64,000 bases of DNA from Pseudomonas ekonensis (GTDB lineage Bacteria > Pseudomonadota > Gammaproteobacteria > Pseudomonadales > Pseudomonadaceae): NCBI RefSeq assembly GCF_019145435.1, contig NZ_JAHSTS010000001.1, forward strand, positions 2,122,001 through 2,186,000, read 5' to 3'. Below are positions 36,801 through 44,851 of this stretch, piece after piece (the first letter of the stretch is position 1; each line of letters begins with the position of its first letter). Made by a program: the position numbers and the translations under genes. Under the pieces are notes generated by a model. It saw nothing but the letters and a program-made list of their open reading frames with translations, did no database searches and was not told the DNA's origin.

Positions 36801-38653
36801 ACCAGTTGAACCGCGTCGGAGGGCAGCACGCTCAACGAGTAGGCGTCCGGCCTGAAGCCGTTGAGTGCTCGACGGGTAGGGCGCGACGGATGTTCGGCGT
36901 TGAACACCGTCTCGACGATCACCCGTTCGTGGTCGTGCAAGGTGCCGTTCAGAACGCCCAGGAGGGCTTCTCCATTGATGCCGACCGACAGCGCATGGGC
37001 GATCCGCGGCTTCATGTCGTTCAGATAGGCTCGCTGCTCGGCCAGCGATGCCGTCGGTTGGCGGGCAAACTCGATGGCCAGGGGCGCCTGCACGCTGGCA
37101 AACGTCTTCGCCTTGGCCGTTGCCTTGTCCGCCAGGACCTGCGACGGCTGCAGGTCGCCCGTCAACACCGGCCGTGTGCTCCAGCGGCCGTGGGTTCCCA
37201 GGCCCAGGAGCCTTTCGTGGATCATCGAGCGGATGTCCAGGGCCTTGTCGAAGAGCGCCTGCGGATCCACCGCGCCGTCACTGTGGCGGTACACCTGCAG
37301 GATGTATTCGAGGTTCTGCCGTTGCTTGGTGATGATGGCCTCGAGCAGCACCCTGAAAATGTCCCCGGCGATCGCCTCGCCGGACACCTGCGGGACGTTG
37401 AAGCCCAGCAAGCGCTGGCGCTCCTCAAGGCCGAGCAATCCGTACAGTTCATCTTCGTGTCCGGCGGCGCTGAACTTGGCCAACACCGTTTGCCTCAGAT
37501 CCCGGTAGTCCCTGAGCACCTGCAAGCCCTGCGAAGGCGTATAGAGAAACGCATCCGAGCGGTTGATCATCAGCGATCCCGCCAACTCCACCTGGCGGGT
37601 GCTGTGTTCCCAGAGCCGCACGGTCTCCAGGCTGGCGCTGCGGGAGGCGCCGGCGTCCGTGCCGGGGCGGATCCAGCGCAGCAGGTCCCGACATTGCCCG
37701 CTGTCGATGATTTGCGCTTCGCGCTTGAGCATGACGTCGGCGAAGGCCTGCTCCGCCATGGCGCGGGCGAAGTAGGCCCGCCGCGAGTGGCCGTCTGCCG
37801 AAGCCTCGTCCCAGTATCGTTCCAGGCATTGGAACAGCAGCGGCAGCAGCATGCCCGCGACCTTTTGCAGGGACTGCGCCCAGGCTTGCACCGATGCTTC
37901 GTCGGAGGGCTGCGACGGGTGGGAAAAATGCACCGGGGCGTCCGGCTCCAGCGGGTGGCGGTACAGCAGGAGCGCCGCTTCGCTCAGGGACATCGATCTC
38001 GGCCAGCGGGTGTCGGCGAAGCTGGCGCGTGTCAGGCGCTGATCGACGCCCGGAGGGAACGCCGGCCGCAACCGTTCGGCGAAAATCGTTTGCATCACCT
38101 GCTTCAGCGTCGGCAGTTGCAGCAGCTCATCCAGCATGGCCTGGGCGTTGTCGCGCAGGCCTTGCTCGATCACTGAGCGCTGGTCGTCGAAGATGTCGCC
38201 CTCGATCAAGGCGTACGTGACATAGACGCCTTCCTCGGCCGCCAAGCGCTTGCGGTGAGCCAGCGACATGAGGGACAGCAACGGATCGTCTTCCCGGGCG
38301 TGCCCAAGGGCCGAGTTCAGGTGAGCGCCGAGGGCGTCGAGGTCTTCGAACTTGCGCACGCCGCCCAAGGGGGTATAGAGCACCACGGCGTGATCGTCCG
38401 GCGTGGCGCTCAAGGCGAAGCTGCCGGCCAGCGGCACCGCAGGCGCATCGCCAGCGTTGAGCAGGATCCGGTAGGCATACATCGGCGGTGTTTCCCGGCT
38501 GCGCCGTTCCTGGCGGGTCAGCCTGACGTTGCCGAGCCATTGCAGATCGCGGGTGGACAGTCCCAGGGGCTTGCCGAGCTCTTCCCAGAGGCCGGGGGCC
38601 TCCAGGATCTCGGGGAACAGCAGCGGGGCGGAGGGTTCAGTCATCATGGACAC
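33872..38653 (-). CDS. Giant toxin-like protein (dermonecrotic-toxin/DUF6543 type) with C-terminal HExxH peptidase domain
   Basis: 1593 aa from a GTG at 38653; ATGs at 38647 and 38644 are equally possible because no strong ribosome site is seen. The body looks like the large DUF6543 'dermonecrotic toxin' proteins of Pseudomonas: long amphipathic helices, repeated references to IEGDIFD and LIEGNVL blocks (about 150 and 695), and no signal peptide. The C-terminal domain has TLIHEFSHQFCKTVDI with HEFSH at 1452-1456 (zinc HExxH), then RYGTDIKDN (possible third ligand Asp) and RNADSIAFLI. This order is that of M35 (deuterolysin/aspzincin-like) metallopeptidases. It is probably an effector delivered to eukaryotic or rival cells. 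No adjacent immunity or secretion gene is seen. Family name is by recollection; the zinc motif is direct. Confidence 0.75.
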   Translation of the reverse strand: MSMMTEPSAPLLFPEILEAPGLWEELGKPLGLSTRDLQWLGNVRLTRQERRSRETPPMYAYRILLNAGDAPAVPLAGSFALSATPDDHAVVLYTPLGGVRKFEDLDALGAHLNSALGHAREDDPLLSLMSLAHRKRLAAEEGVYVTYALIEGDIFDDQRSVIEQGLRDNAQAMLDELLQLPTLKQVMQTIFAERLRPAFPPGVDQRLTRASFADTRWPRSMSLSEAALLLYRHPLEPDAPVHFSHPSQPSDEASVQAWAQSLQKVAGMLLPLLFQCLERYWDEASADGHSRRAYFARAMAEQAFADVMLKREAQIIDSGQCRDLLRWIRPGTDAGASRSASLETVRLWEHSTRQVELAGSLMINRSDAFLYTPSQGLQVLRDYRDLRQTVLAKFSAAGHEDELYGLLGLEERQRLLGFNVPQVSGEAIAGDIFRVLLEAIITKQRQNLEYILQVYRHSDGAVDPQALFDKALDIRSMIHERLLGLGTHGRWSTRPVLTGDLQPSQVLADKATAKAKTFASVQAPLAIEFARQPTASLAEQRAYLNDMKPRIAHALSVGINGEALLGVLNGTLHDHERVIVETVFNAEHPSRPTRRALNGFRPDAYSLSVLPSDAVQLVPLANCFLLTERGGLDVRHSGRALLWTPALGIEVFGTLDKARDALRQRLEDSEARLTLLENLAPSVERVHRTFTLGPLQLIEGNVLQHRAQSAIDRFFGQGAYWRGFELGRAAQESALKRLAGSPPDTNLNRATAMARAIALQQTMPAWLGMAAVDDQRLQIELLEQIRHLDADDYLHGLPTLTGHVRETLKHLLDNRLPGQGLDPDRIEITPTLALAGPPRSLTEHALRHVSETQGNIRISLASGEPVPSGLNRSAVGQLLLSLQIPAMFAGKVSQALAADESGVRRHRFARRLPWQLLQHAHALKLQQHLSPAAFDLVHRVLDMPDAIARGLVRGARALVRPLELIKTAGAKAVRALGLYLFGPQPGSEGPQVLYAPYHGEQLLREFADEAAVVAALCAPGPLQDLLIRRLPEAQRPVFASLFKDGAGQSGDMTLASNPIDGNLLAQLFDDNIRLLEHLIAGQSLAGALPDWETAKQLFSEAVNPLTVLLPGKACAIPFLWQAIKDLRYPVQALEQHSWKQALGDFISDAAQMVTLGRLRLKPLFGVDRPSVPKPLTALPDPRWDRIRSTAPIRTCLQEFEAPMLSLRNLRRDRTNGTFVDPSDMATYAAVAGKVYRVARAGAGWRLTSDAQEGPFLDRTVSGQLVIDPDRHTVHFGKGMSILRNRYLDEGEARLWLNIEARGMEQIRAWHPEKARMLVQAVDLARFYAFNSLHNLAQLKNPTEGTRLDRFLKSFFGVSRIDGDILDKIAKAIVPLCKALVDPTDDLFNTERFVIGSNKYHQAKLIAFVIDKDDQKRVHFTEHFFDQQLDWYKSGLTEPFNVDGHAQASTLIHEFSHQFCKTVDIASLEARRPFSDLIATVTRYGTDIKDNQLRHQREALSLDTPRDALFARWSEGDGDWIDLDQRKATEHVAEAVLNATLSPTLERARDAFLDPDNPHPRIDTILRNADSIAFLICEMGRQLDPEPPSAADRA

Positions 38654-38754
38654 TCGAGGGTGGGCGCAGGCGCCGTGAATGGAGTGCCAAGGCTAGGTTC
38701 CCCGTCGCGGGGCGGGTGGTGCAGGGTTATGGTGCCGGCCGTTCCACGCAAGGG

Positions 38755-38784
38755 TTGACAGCCTGTCGTCGGGGCATGGTTAAT
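38755..38784 (+). promoter_or_regulatory. Candidate sigma-70 promoter for dpkA
   Basis: TTGACA (38755-38760) and GTTAAT (38779-38784; 4 of 6 to TATAAT), 18 bases apart, 58 bp before the dpkA ATG. Confidence 0.4.
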
Positions 38785-38842
38785 CGGCGGGCGAGTTGTC
38801 CGAACGCTGTCGTTCCCTCCAATAATTACTCTGGAGCTTCAG

Positions 38843-39874
38843 ATGTCTGCGCCACACGATCCTGCTGTCTCGTCCACGCTGTCCCTCGATGAACTGACCC
38901 GTCTGCTCGAAACCATCTTCGTGCGCCACGGCACCTCGGCCGAAGTGGCCCGGACGCTGGCCGCCAACTGCGCCGGCGCCGAGCGTGACGGCGCCCACAG
39001 CCACGGCGTGTTCCGCATGCCCGGTTACGTCTCGACGCTCAACAGCGGTTGGGTCGACGGCCGTGCCGTGCCGCACGTGGAGGACGTGGCGTCCGGCTTC
39101 GTGCGGGTCGATGCCGGCAACGGCTTCGCTCAGCCGGCGCTGGCCGCCGCCCGGCCGCTGCTGGTGGAAAAGGCCCGCTCGGCCGGCATCGCGGTGCTGG
39201 CCATTCGCAACTCCCATCATTTCGCCGCGCTGTGGCCGGACGTCGAGCCGTTCGCCGAAGAGGGACTGGTGGCCCTGAGCGTGGTCAACAGCATGACCTG
39301 CGTGGTGCCCCATGGCGCCGACCGGCCGCTGTTCGGCACCAACCCGATTGCGTTCGCCGCACCCCGGGCCGACGGCGCGCCCATCGTGTTCGACCTGGCC
39401 ACCAGCGCCATCGCCCACGGCGACGTGCAGATCGCCGCGCGTCAGGGCGAGAAACTGCCGGCAGGCATGGGCGTGGACAGCCTCGGCCAGCCGACCCAGG
39501 ATCCGAAGGCGATCCTGGGCGGCGGCGCGCTGCTGCCGTTTGGCGGGCACAAGGGTTCGGCGCTGTCGATGATGGTCGAGCTGCTGGCGGCGGCGCTGAC
39601 CGGTGGAAACTTCTCCTTCGAGTTCGATTGGTCGAACCATCCGGGCGCCAAGACGCCGTGGACCGGCCAACTGCTGATCGTGATCGACCCCGGCAAAGCG
39701 GCGGGGCAGAGCTTCGTCGAGCGCAGCCAGGAACTGGTGCGGCAGATGCACGGGGTGGGGCTCAAGCGTTTGCCGGGCGATCGCCGGCACCTTCAGCGGG
39801 CGCGGTCGCTGAGCGAGGGGATTGTGCTGGACGGCGCGACAATGGCGCAGCTGCGCGAATTGGCAGGCCTGTGA
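38843..39874 (+). CDS. dpkA: Delta1-piperideine-2-carboxylate/pyrroline-2-carboxylate reductase DpkA
   Basis: 343 aa of the Ldh2/malate dehydrogenase-like family. Key segments: ERDGAHSHGVFRMPGYVSTL (Ser/His active-site block), IRNSHHFAALWPDVEPFAEE, VNSMTCVVPHG, FGTNPIAFAAP, FDLATSAIAHGDVQIAAR (NADPH site) and PFGGHKGSALSMMVELLAAA. These match the Pseudomonas DpkA sequences as remembered. DpkA reduces the cyclic imines from D-lysine and D-proline to L-pipecolate and L-proline with NADPH, in D-lysine/proline catabolism. The cytoplasmic gene stands alone: no lysine transaminase is next to it, and a palindrome follows the stop. Confidence 0.92.
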   Translation: MSAPHDPAVSSTLSLDELTRLLETIFVRHGTSAEVARTLAANCAGAERDGAHSHGVFRMPGYVSTLNSGWVDGRAVPHVEDVASGFVRVDAGNGFAQPALAAARPLLVEKARSAGIAVLAIRNSHHFAALWPDVEPFAEEGLVALSVVNSMTCVVPHGADRPLFGTNPIAFAAPRADGAPIVFDLATSAIAHGDVQIAARQGEKLPAGMGVDSLGQPTQDPKAILGGGALLPFGGHKGSALSMMVELLAAALTGGNFSFEFDWSNHPGAKTPWTGQLLIVIDPGKAAGQSFVERSQELVRQMHGVGLKRLPGDRRHLQRARSLSEGIVLDGATMAQLRELAGL

Positions 39875-39881
39875 ATGGATT

Positions 39882-39909
39882 GTGGCCAGGGAGCAAGCTC
39901 CCTGGCCAC
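39882..39909. terminator. Palindrome between convergent dpkA and DUF883 genes
   Basis: GTGGCCAGGGAGC (39882-39894) / GCTCCCTGGCCAC (39897-39909), a 13-bp stem with a 2-base centre and no T run. It probably serves both convergent transcripts. Confidence 0.6.
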
Positions 39910-39913
39910 CTGT

Positions 39914-40231
39914 TCAGCGACGGCCGAGCAGCAGACCCACCACCAGGCCGAACCCGGCGGAAATCGCCACGGTCTGCCACGGATGCCCGCCGATGTAGTT
40001 CTGGGTGGCTTCGACCGCCGGTTGCGTGCGGGCACGCACGTTCGAGACCGAGTCCCGCGCCTGCTGCAATTTCTGGGCGATCTGCCCGCGCAGGGTCTCC
40101 GCTTCCTCGCCGACCAGGGCGGCGCTGCTCTTGAGCAGTTTTTCCGATTCTTCGATCAGGGCCTGAAGGTCGCTGAAGGCTTGATCCTTGATCTGGTCTT
40201 CGGCGGTGTGCGCGGCGGTTCTACGGGCCAT
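39914..40231 (-). CDS. DUF883/ElaB-YqjD family membrane-anchored protein
   Basis: 105 aa from the ATG at 40231 (AAGGAG 7 bases upstream). It has a long helical part (residues about 10-75: EDQIKDQAFSDLQALIEESE and LRGQIAQKLQQARDSVSN) and a C-terminal hydrophobic anchor ending GFGLVVGLLLGRR. PWQTVAISAGFG precedes the anchor, as in ElaB, YqjD and YgaM. These tail-anchored proteins tether ribosomes to the inner membrane in stationary phase. It is convergent with dpkA. The start is confirmed over a longer frame to 40306, which lacks a ribosome site. Confidence 0.88.
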   Translation of the reverse strand: MARRTAAHTAEDQIKDQAFSDLQALIEESEKLLKSSAALVGEEAETLRGQIAQKLQQARDSVSNVRARTQPAVEATQNYIGGHPWQTVAISAGFGLVVGLLLGRR

Positions 40232-40384
40232 TGGGTGACTCCTTGCAGGTGAATGGACAGTGATCAATGGAGTGTGGCGCAAACTGAAAAGTTGCAGCGA
40301 TTTCATTGGCGGCAGAAAAACCGCCGCCGGAGATTTCCGTCCAGCGTGTAAGATGTCGCCATTTCATGCAGCAGGTAATTTCCG

Positions 40385-40639
40385 ATGAGTTTCAATCTGG
40401 CCGACAAATCCCTCGCAGAGCGCGCCGCGCTGGAAGACGAGAAATCCCGACTGTTCGAACTCTGGAAGACCAACCTGGGCAAGGCCAAGGGCGAAGCCGC
40501 GCGTCTGTTCGGCGAACGGGCCAAGCGCAAGGGCAAATGGGCCGAGTGGGTGCGCTCGGAGCTGGACGGCATGTCGCCGCCGGAGTTCTCCAACATGGTG
40601 CGCAGCGAAGTCAACCGGCTGATGGCGGCGAACAAGTAA
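40385..40639 (+). CDS. Conserved-type hypothetical protein (84 aa)
   Basis: 84 aa, highly charged and helical (SLAERAALEDEKSRLFELWK, LFGERAKRKGKWAEWVRSEL) with no membrane segment or signal peptide. It could be a small cytoplasmic or nucleoid-associated protein. The upstream sequence GCAGGTAATTTCCG contains a weak ribosome site. It is flanked by DUF883 (divergent) and a LysR gene (convergent, 7 bp away). The family is not recognised. Confidence 0.7.
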   Translation: MSFNLADKSLAERAALEDEKSRLFELWKTNLGKAKGEAARLFGERAKRKGKWAEWVRSELDGMSPPEFSNMVRSEVNRLMAANK

Positions 40640-40646
40640 CCCCCCG

Positions 40647-41561
40647 TCATTCCTTGGCGAAACAGGCGATGATCGCCTCGCGCACCTTGAGAACCACCGG
40701 ATCGGTCTGGGGGTTGGTGCGCCAGCCCAGCTCCACCGGGTAACGCGGCAGCGCCAGGGGGCAGGGCAGCAGCGCCAGGCCGCTGAGCGACGCGATGGCC
40801 TCGGCCGCGTGGGCCGGGATCGTCGCCACGGCGCCGCTGCCCTTGAGCAGGTGCGGCAGCGCGGCGAAATGGGTGGTCGAGGCGCCTACCCGACGGCTCA
40901 GCCCCAGCGCCGCCAACCCTTCATCGGTGATGCCGATGAAGCCCCCCGAGGACACCAGCAGGTGCTCGCGGGCGACAAACTCTTCCAGGCCGATCTGCCC
41001 CTGGCCGGGCGCCAGGCTCGCCGGATCCGCCAGGCAGGCATACCCCCCTTCACCCAGCACCTGACGGCTGAGCAGCCGCTCGGCAAACCCGCCGGCGGTG
41101 ATCGCCAGGTCGAGGCTGCGCTCCATCAGGTCGCGGGCGACGATCTGGCTGTGGGTCTGGCGGAAGATCACCCGCAGTTTCGGCGCGGCGCAGGCGATCG
41201 CGTCGATCAGCCGTCGGCCGTAAGCGATCTCGAAATCGTCCGACAGCCCGATGATCACCGAGCGGCCGTCGTACTGGTCGGCGGCCGGATCGACCATCGC
41301 CAGGCTTTGCCGGCATTTGTTCAGCGCATCGCTGACCACCGGCTTAAGCTGATTGGCCTTGAGCGTCGGCGCCAGGCCCCGGCCGGTGCGCACGAACAGT
41401 TGATCCCCGTACACCTCACGCAAACGCCGCAGCGCCGCGCTGACCGCCGACTGGGTCACGCCCAGGCGCAGGGCGGCGCGGCTGGCGCTGGACTCTTCGT
41501 GGAGGGCTTCGAAGGTTTTCAGCAGGTTGAGGTCGAGGGTCGCGATATTCATCTGGCTCAT
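40647..41561 (-). CDS. LysR-family regulator divergent from a nitrilase
   Basis: 304 aa. The N-terminal helix-turn-helix (about 8-65) reads LDLNLLKTFEALHEESSASR, AALRLGVTQSAVSAALRRLR and LFVRTGRGLAPT. The co-inducer domain is about 90-300 (GRSVIIGLSDDFEIAYGRRL onward). It is transcribed away from the nitrilase gene, with 84 bp between starts, the usual layout for a LysR controller of its neighbour. The inducer may be a nitrile or an amino-acid-derived compound, which is inference. Confidence 0.9.
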   Translation of the reverse strand: MSQMNIATLDLNLLKTFEALHEESSASRAALRLGVTQSAVSAALRRLREVYGDQLFVRTGRGLAPTLKANQLKPVVSDALNKCRQSLAMVDPAADQYDGRSVIIGLSDDFEIAYGRRLIDAIACAAPKLRVIFRQTHSQIVARDLMERSLDLAITAGGFAERLLSRQVLGEGGYACLADPASLAPGQGQIGLEEFVAREHLLVSSGGFIGITDEGLAALGLSRRVGASTTHFAALPHLLKGSGAVATIPAHAAEAIASLSGLALLPCPLALPRYPVELGWRTNPQTDPVVLKVREAIIACFAKE

Positions 41562-41645
41562 ATCATTCAGCAGCGGGCAGGGCTTTATTCATGATCCCGT
41601 GCGGCCGGAGAATCGGCAACACCTGATCCTCACGGAGTGAACGCA

Positions 41646-42569
41646 ATGCCCAAATCCATCGTTGCCGCGCTGCAAATCGGTGCCTTGCCCGGCGGCAAAG
41701 GCGAAACCCTGGAACAGATCCTGAGCTGGGAGGCGGCCATCCTGGAATCCGGCGCCGCGCTGGTGGTGATGCCCGAGGCGTTGCTCGGCGGCTACCCGAA
41801 AGGCGAAGGCTTCGGCACGCAGTTGGGCTATCGGCTGCCGGAAGGGCGCGAGGCCTACGCCCGCTACTTCGACAACGCCATCGATGTGCCCGGCACGGAG
41901 ACCGAAGCGCTGGCGGGCCTGTCGGCGCGCACCGGGGCGAACCTGGTGATCGGCGTCATCGAGCGCGCCGGCAGCACCCTGTATTGCACCGCGCTGCATT
42001 TCGACCCGCAGGCCGGCCTGGTGGCCAAGCACCGCAAACTGATGCCCACCGGCACCGAACGCCTGATCTGGGGCAAGGGCGACGGCTCGACGTTGCCGGT
42101 GCTCGACAGCCAGGTCGGCAAACTGGGCGCGGTGATCTGCTGGGAAAACATGATGCCGCTGCTGCGCACGGCCATGTACGCCAAGGGCATTGAAGTGTGG
42201 TGCGCGCCGACGGTGGACGAGCGCGACATGTGGCAGGTGAGCATGCGCCACATCGCCCATGAGGGGCGCTGCTTTGTGGTCAGCGCGTGCCAGGTGCAGG
42301 CTTCGCCGAACGAGCTGGGCGTGGAGGTCGCCAACTGGCCGGCGGACCGTCCGCTGATCGCCGGCGGCAGCGTGATCGTCGGGCCGATGGGCGATGTGCT
42401 GGCCGGCCCGCTGAAAGGCGGGGCAGGGTTGCTGACCGCCGAGATCGACACCGACGAGCTGGTGCGTGCGCGCTACGACTACGACGTGGTCGGCCACTAT
42501 GCGCGGCCGGACGTGTTCGAGCTGAGCGTGGATGAGCGGGCCAGGCCGGGGGTGCGTTTCACCGCTTGA
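41646..42569 (+). CDS. Nitrilase (carbon-nitrogen hydrolase)
   Basis: 307 aa from the ATG at 41646 (CGGAG 8 bases upstream; an in-frame GTG at 41637 overlaps that site and is rejected). The catalytic triad is complete: Glu44 in [14 protein letters not shown], Lys131 in [12 protein letters not shown] and Cys165 in [14 protein letters not shown]. The second conserved Glu (Glu138) and the wide set of branch-1 features favour a true nitrilase that turns R-CN into R-COOH and ammonia. Substrates could be plant-derived nitriles such as cyano-amino acids or indoleacetonitrile, or cyanide detoxification products. The cytoplasmic gene is probably controlled by the adjacent LysR protein. Confidence 0.93.
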   Translation: MPKSIVAALQIGALPGGKGETLEQILSWEAAILESGAALVVMPEALLGGYPKGEGFGTQLGYRLPEGREAYARYFDNAIDVPGTETEALAGLSARTGANLVIGVIERAGSTLYCTALHFDPQAGLVAKHRKLMPTGTERLIWGKGDGSTLPVLDSQVGKLGAVICWENMMPLLRTAMYAKGIEVWCAPTVDERDMWQVSMRHIAHEGRCFVVSACQVQASPNELGVEVANWPADRPLIAGGSVIVGPMGDVLAGPLKGGAGLLTAEIDTDELVRARYDYDVVGHYARPDVFELSVDERARPGVRFTA

Positions 42570-42581
42570 TCGGCAGTGCGG

Positions 42582-42632
42582 GAGCCGTGAGCCCTGCGCT
42601 GCCTTCACCGGGCTGGCTCCTACGGGGGGAGA
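42582..42632. repeat. Degenerate REP-like sequence
   Basis: GGGAGCCGTGAGCCCTGCGC and a facing GGGCTGGCTCCTACGGG resemble the two arms of the REPINs elsewhere here, but with many mismatches. Confidence 0.4.
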
Positions 42633-42719
42633 CGCAAAATCTGTGGTCACCGCCAACCATGGCGGGAACCCGCCTGCCGGCGATGGCGTCAGCCAAAACC
42701 GCGCAGAACCCAGCCAGCG

Positions 42720-43193
42720 TCACCAGGTGGCGGCGCTGGCCCTGGGCAGGCTGAGCTTGCCGCGGTCGGTGAAGCGCATGGTGCCGAACGCGCCGCCCGC
42801 CAGTTTGCCCCGCAGCACGTAAGGCAGGTTGTCGAGGTTCTGGGTCTGGCTCAGGCCCAGGGTCTGGCGCAGCACCGAGAACGCCGAAACGCTCACCGGC
42901 ACGCTGACCACCGCCTCGGAGAAGCGCGGGATCGAGCCGGCCTGGTCGCTCACCCCCGAGGCCAACGGACGGCCGTTGACTTCAAGATCCAGCGCGATGC
43001 CGTTGTAGTCGATGGCGGTTTCGTTGGGGTTCTGCACCCGCAGCTTGAGGGCGAAGCGCATTTCCAGCTCCTGGCTGGGCAGCGGCTCGAGGCCGACCAC
43101 GTTGATGTTCACCGGGTCGCGGGAAGGGAACAGCGCACAGGCACTGAGGGACAGCAGAAGCAGGGACAGCAGCAGGGCGGTGAGACGGCGCAT
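42720..43193 (-). CDS. LEA14-domain (WHy) lipoprotein
   Basis: 157 aa. The N-terminus MRRLTALLLSLLLLSLSAC is a lipoprotein signal with lipobox LSAC (Cys19), so the protein is anchored in the envelope. The mature part is a late-embryogenesis-abundant LEA-2/WHy fold: VNINVVGLEPLPSQELEMRF, LKLRVQNPNETAIDYNGIAL and VNGRPLASGVSD. Bacterial members are linked to desiccation or hypersensitivity-type stress tolerance but are poorly characterised. It is followed downstream on the other strand by the nitrilase gene, convergent, with a degenerate REP between. Confidence 0.85.
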   Translation of the reverse strand: MRRLTALLLSLLLLSLSACALFPSRDPVNINVVGLEPLPSQELEMRFALKLRVQNPNETAIDYNGIALDLEVNGRPLASGVSDQAGSIPRFSEAVVSVPVSVSAFSVLRQTLGLSQTQNLDNLPYVLRGKLAGGAFGTMRFTDRGKLSLPRASAATW

Positions 43194-43212
43194 GGGGCGT
43201 TCTCTCGATGAC

Positions 43213-43246
43213 GAAAAAAGGGCCGGACCGCCAACGGTCCGGCCCT
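43213..43246 (-). terminator. Intrinsic terminator of the NCS2 permease gene
   Basis: On the minus strand a 12-bp stem AGGGCCGGACCG / CGGTCCGGCCCT is followed by a T6 run (43219-43214). Confidence 0.92.
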
Positions 43247-43267
43247 CTGATTGTGCGGCGGGCCGCC

Positions 43268-44734
43268 TCAGCGGTTCAACGGTGCGACCGCAGGCGCCGG
43301 TGCAGGTTCAGTCTTGGCCGGCACGTCCGGGTTTTCCATGACCTGCAGGATAGACGCCTCCGGGTCGAAGTCGTCTTCTTCCAGTTCGATGAATTCTTCC
43401 GGCAGGAAGATGTTCAGCACGATGGCGCACAGGGCGCCGACGGTGATCGGCGACTCGAAGATGTTGCGCAGGGCCTGCGGCAGTTCGCGCAGCACCTCAG
43501 GCACGGCGGCGATGCCCAGCCCCATGCCCACCGAGATGGCCACGATCAGCATGTTGCGCCGGTGCAGCCCGGCCTCGGCGAGGATCTTGATCCCGGCCAC
43601 GGCCACGGTGCCGAACATCACCAGCTCAGCGCCGCCCAGCACCGGTTTTGGCATCAGTTGCAGCACCGCGCCGATCATCGGGAACAGGCCCAGCAGCACC
43701 AGCAGGCCGGCGATGAAGAACGCGACGTAGCGGCTGGCCACGCCGGTGAGCTGGATCACCCCGTTGTTCTGGGCGAAGGTCACCATCGGCATGCTGTTGA
43801 ACACCGCCGCCATGGCCGAGTTGAGGCCGTCGGCAAGCAGCCCCGACTTGATCCGGCGGATGTACAGCGGGCCCTTGACCGGCTGGCGCGAGATCATCGA
43901 GTTGGCCGTCAGGTCGCCGGCGGCCTCCAGCGGCGACACCAGGAAAATCACCGCCACCGGCACGAACGCCACCCAGTCGAAGTTGAAGCCGTACTTGAAC
44001 GGCACGGGAATGCTGACCGCCGGCACCTGCGGCAGGTTGGCGAAGTCCACCTGGCCCGTCAGCCACGCCACCACGTAGCCGAGGGTCAGGCCGATGACGA
44101 TGGCGCCCAGGCGCAGGAACGGCACGTCGACCCGGTTCAGCACCACGATGGTGCCCAGCACCAGCGCGGCCAGGAACACATGGCTGGCGGCTCCCAGGTC
44201 CGGTGCGCCGAAGCCGCCGGCGATGTCGGTCATCGCCACCTTGATCAGCGACAGGCCCATCAGCGTGATGATGGTGCCGGTGACCACCGGGGTGATCAGC
44301 ATGCGCAGCTTGCCGATGAACTGGCTCAGCACCACTTCGATGAACGCGGCGAAGAAGCACACGCCGAAGATCGTCGACAGGATCTCGTCGGTGCCGCCGC
44401 CCCGGGCCTTGACCATGAAGCCTGCGCTGAGGATCACGCTGATGAACGAGAAGCTGGTGCCTTGCAGGCACAGCAGCCCCGAACCCACCGGGCCGAAGCG
44501 CCGGGCCTGCACGAAGGTGCCGAGGCCGGAGACGAACAACGCCATGCTGATCAGGTAGGGGATTTCGCTGTGCAGGCCCAGGGCGCTGCCCATGATCAGG
44601 GTCGGGGTGATGATGCCGACGAAGCTGGCCAGCACGTGCTGCAGGGCGGCGAACACCGTGGCGGTGAAGTCTGGACGGTCGTTGAGGCCGTAGATGAGGT
44701 CGTTGTTGCGCGGGGCTTTTTCGGAGACGGTCAT
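43268..44734 (-). CDS. NCS2-family xanthine/purine permease
   Basis: 488 aa with about 14 hydrophobic segments. NAT/NCS2 signature features: LLCLQGTSFSFISVIL, the central LVSPLEAAGDLTANS (the Glu is essential in XanQ/UacT), and the signature QNNGVIQLTG that sets purine specificity. The C-terminus has an acidic cytoplasmic tail (EELIELEEDDFDPEASIL-like). It takes up xanthine, uric acid or related purines by proton symport. No purine-catabolism gene is adjacent; the next gene upstream is a LysR on the same strand. An intrinsic terminator follows. Confidence 0.93.
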   Translation of the reverse strand: MTVSEKAPRNNDLIYGLNDRPDFTATVFAALQHVLASFVGIITPTLIMGSALGLHSEIPYLISMALFVSGLGTFVQARRFGPVGSGLLCLQGTSFSFISVILSAGFMVKARGGGTDEILSTIFGVCFFAAFIEVVLSQFIGKLRMLITPVVTGTIITLMGLSLIKVAMTDIAGGFGAPDLGAASHVFLAALVLGTIVVLNRVDVPFLRLGAIVIGLTLGYVVAWLTGQVDFANLPQVPAVSIPVPFKYGFNFDWVAFVPVAVIFLVSPLEAAGDLTANSMISRQPVKGPLYIRRIKSGLLADGLNSAMAAVFNSMPMVTFAQNNGVIQLTGVASRYVAFFIAGLLVLLGLFPMIGAVLQLMPKPVLGGAELVMFGTVAVAGIKILAEAGLHRRNMLIVAISVGMGLGIAAVPEVLRELPQALRNIFESPITVGALCAIVLNIFLPEEFIELEEDDFDPEASILQVMENPDVPAKTEPAPAPAVAPLNR

Positions 44735-44851
44735 GGTGGTGTGCGCGCCGCAAGGCGCAGCCGGGTCAGAAAATGGGTGCGCAGGATGCCGGAAGCGGGC
44801 GGCGAGGGCAACGCAATAAAATTGCCTGAAAGGTCAGGTTTTACGCGGCCC

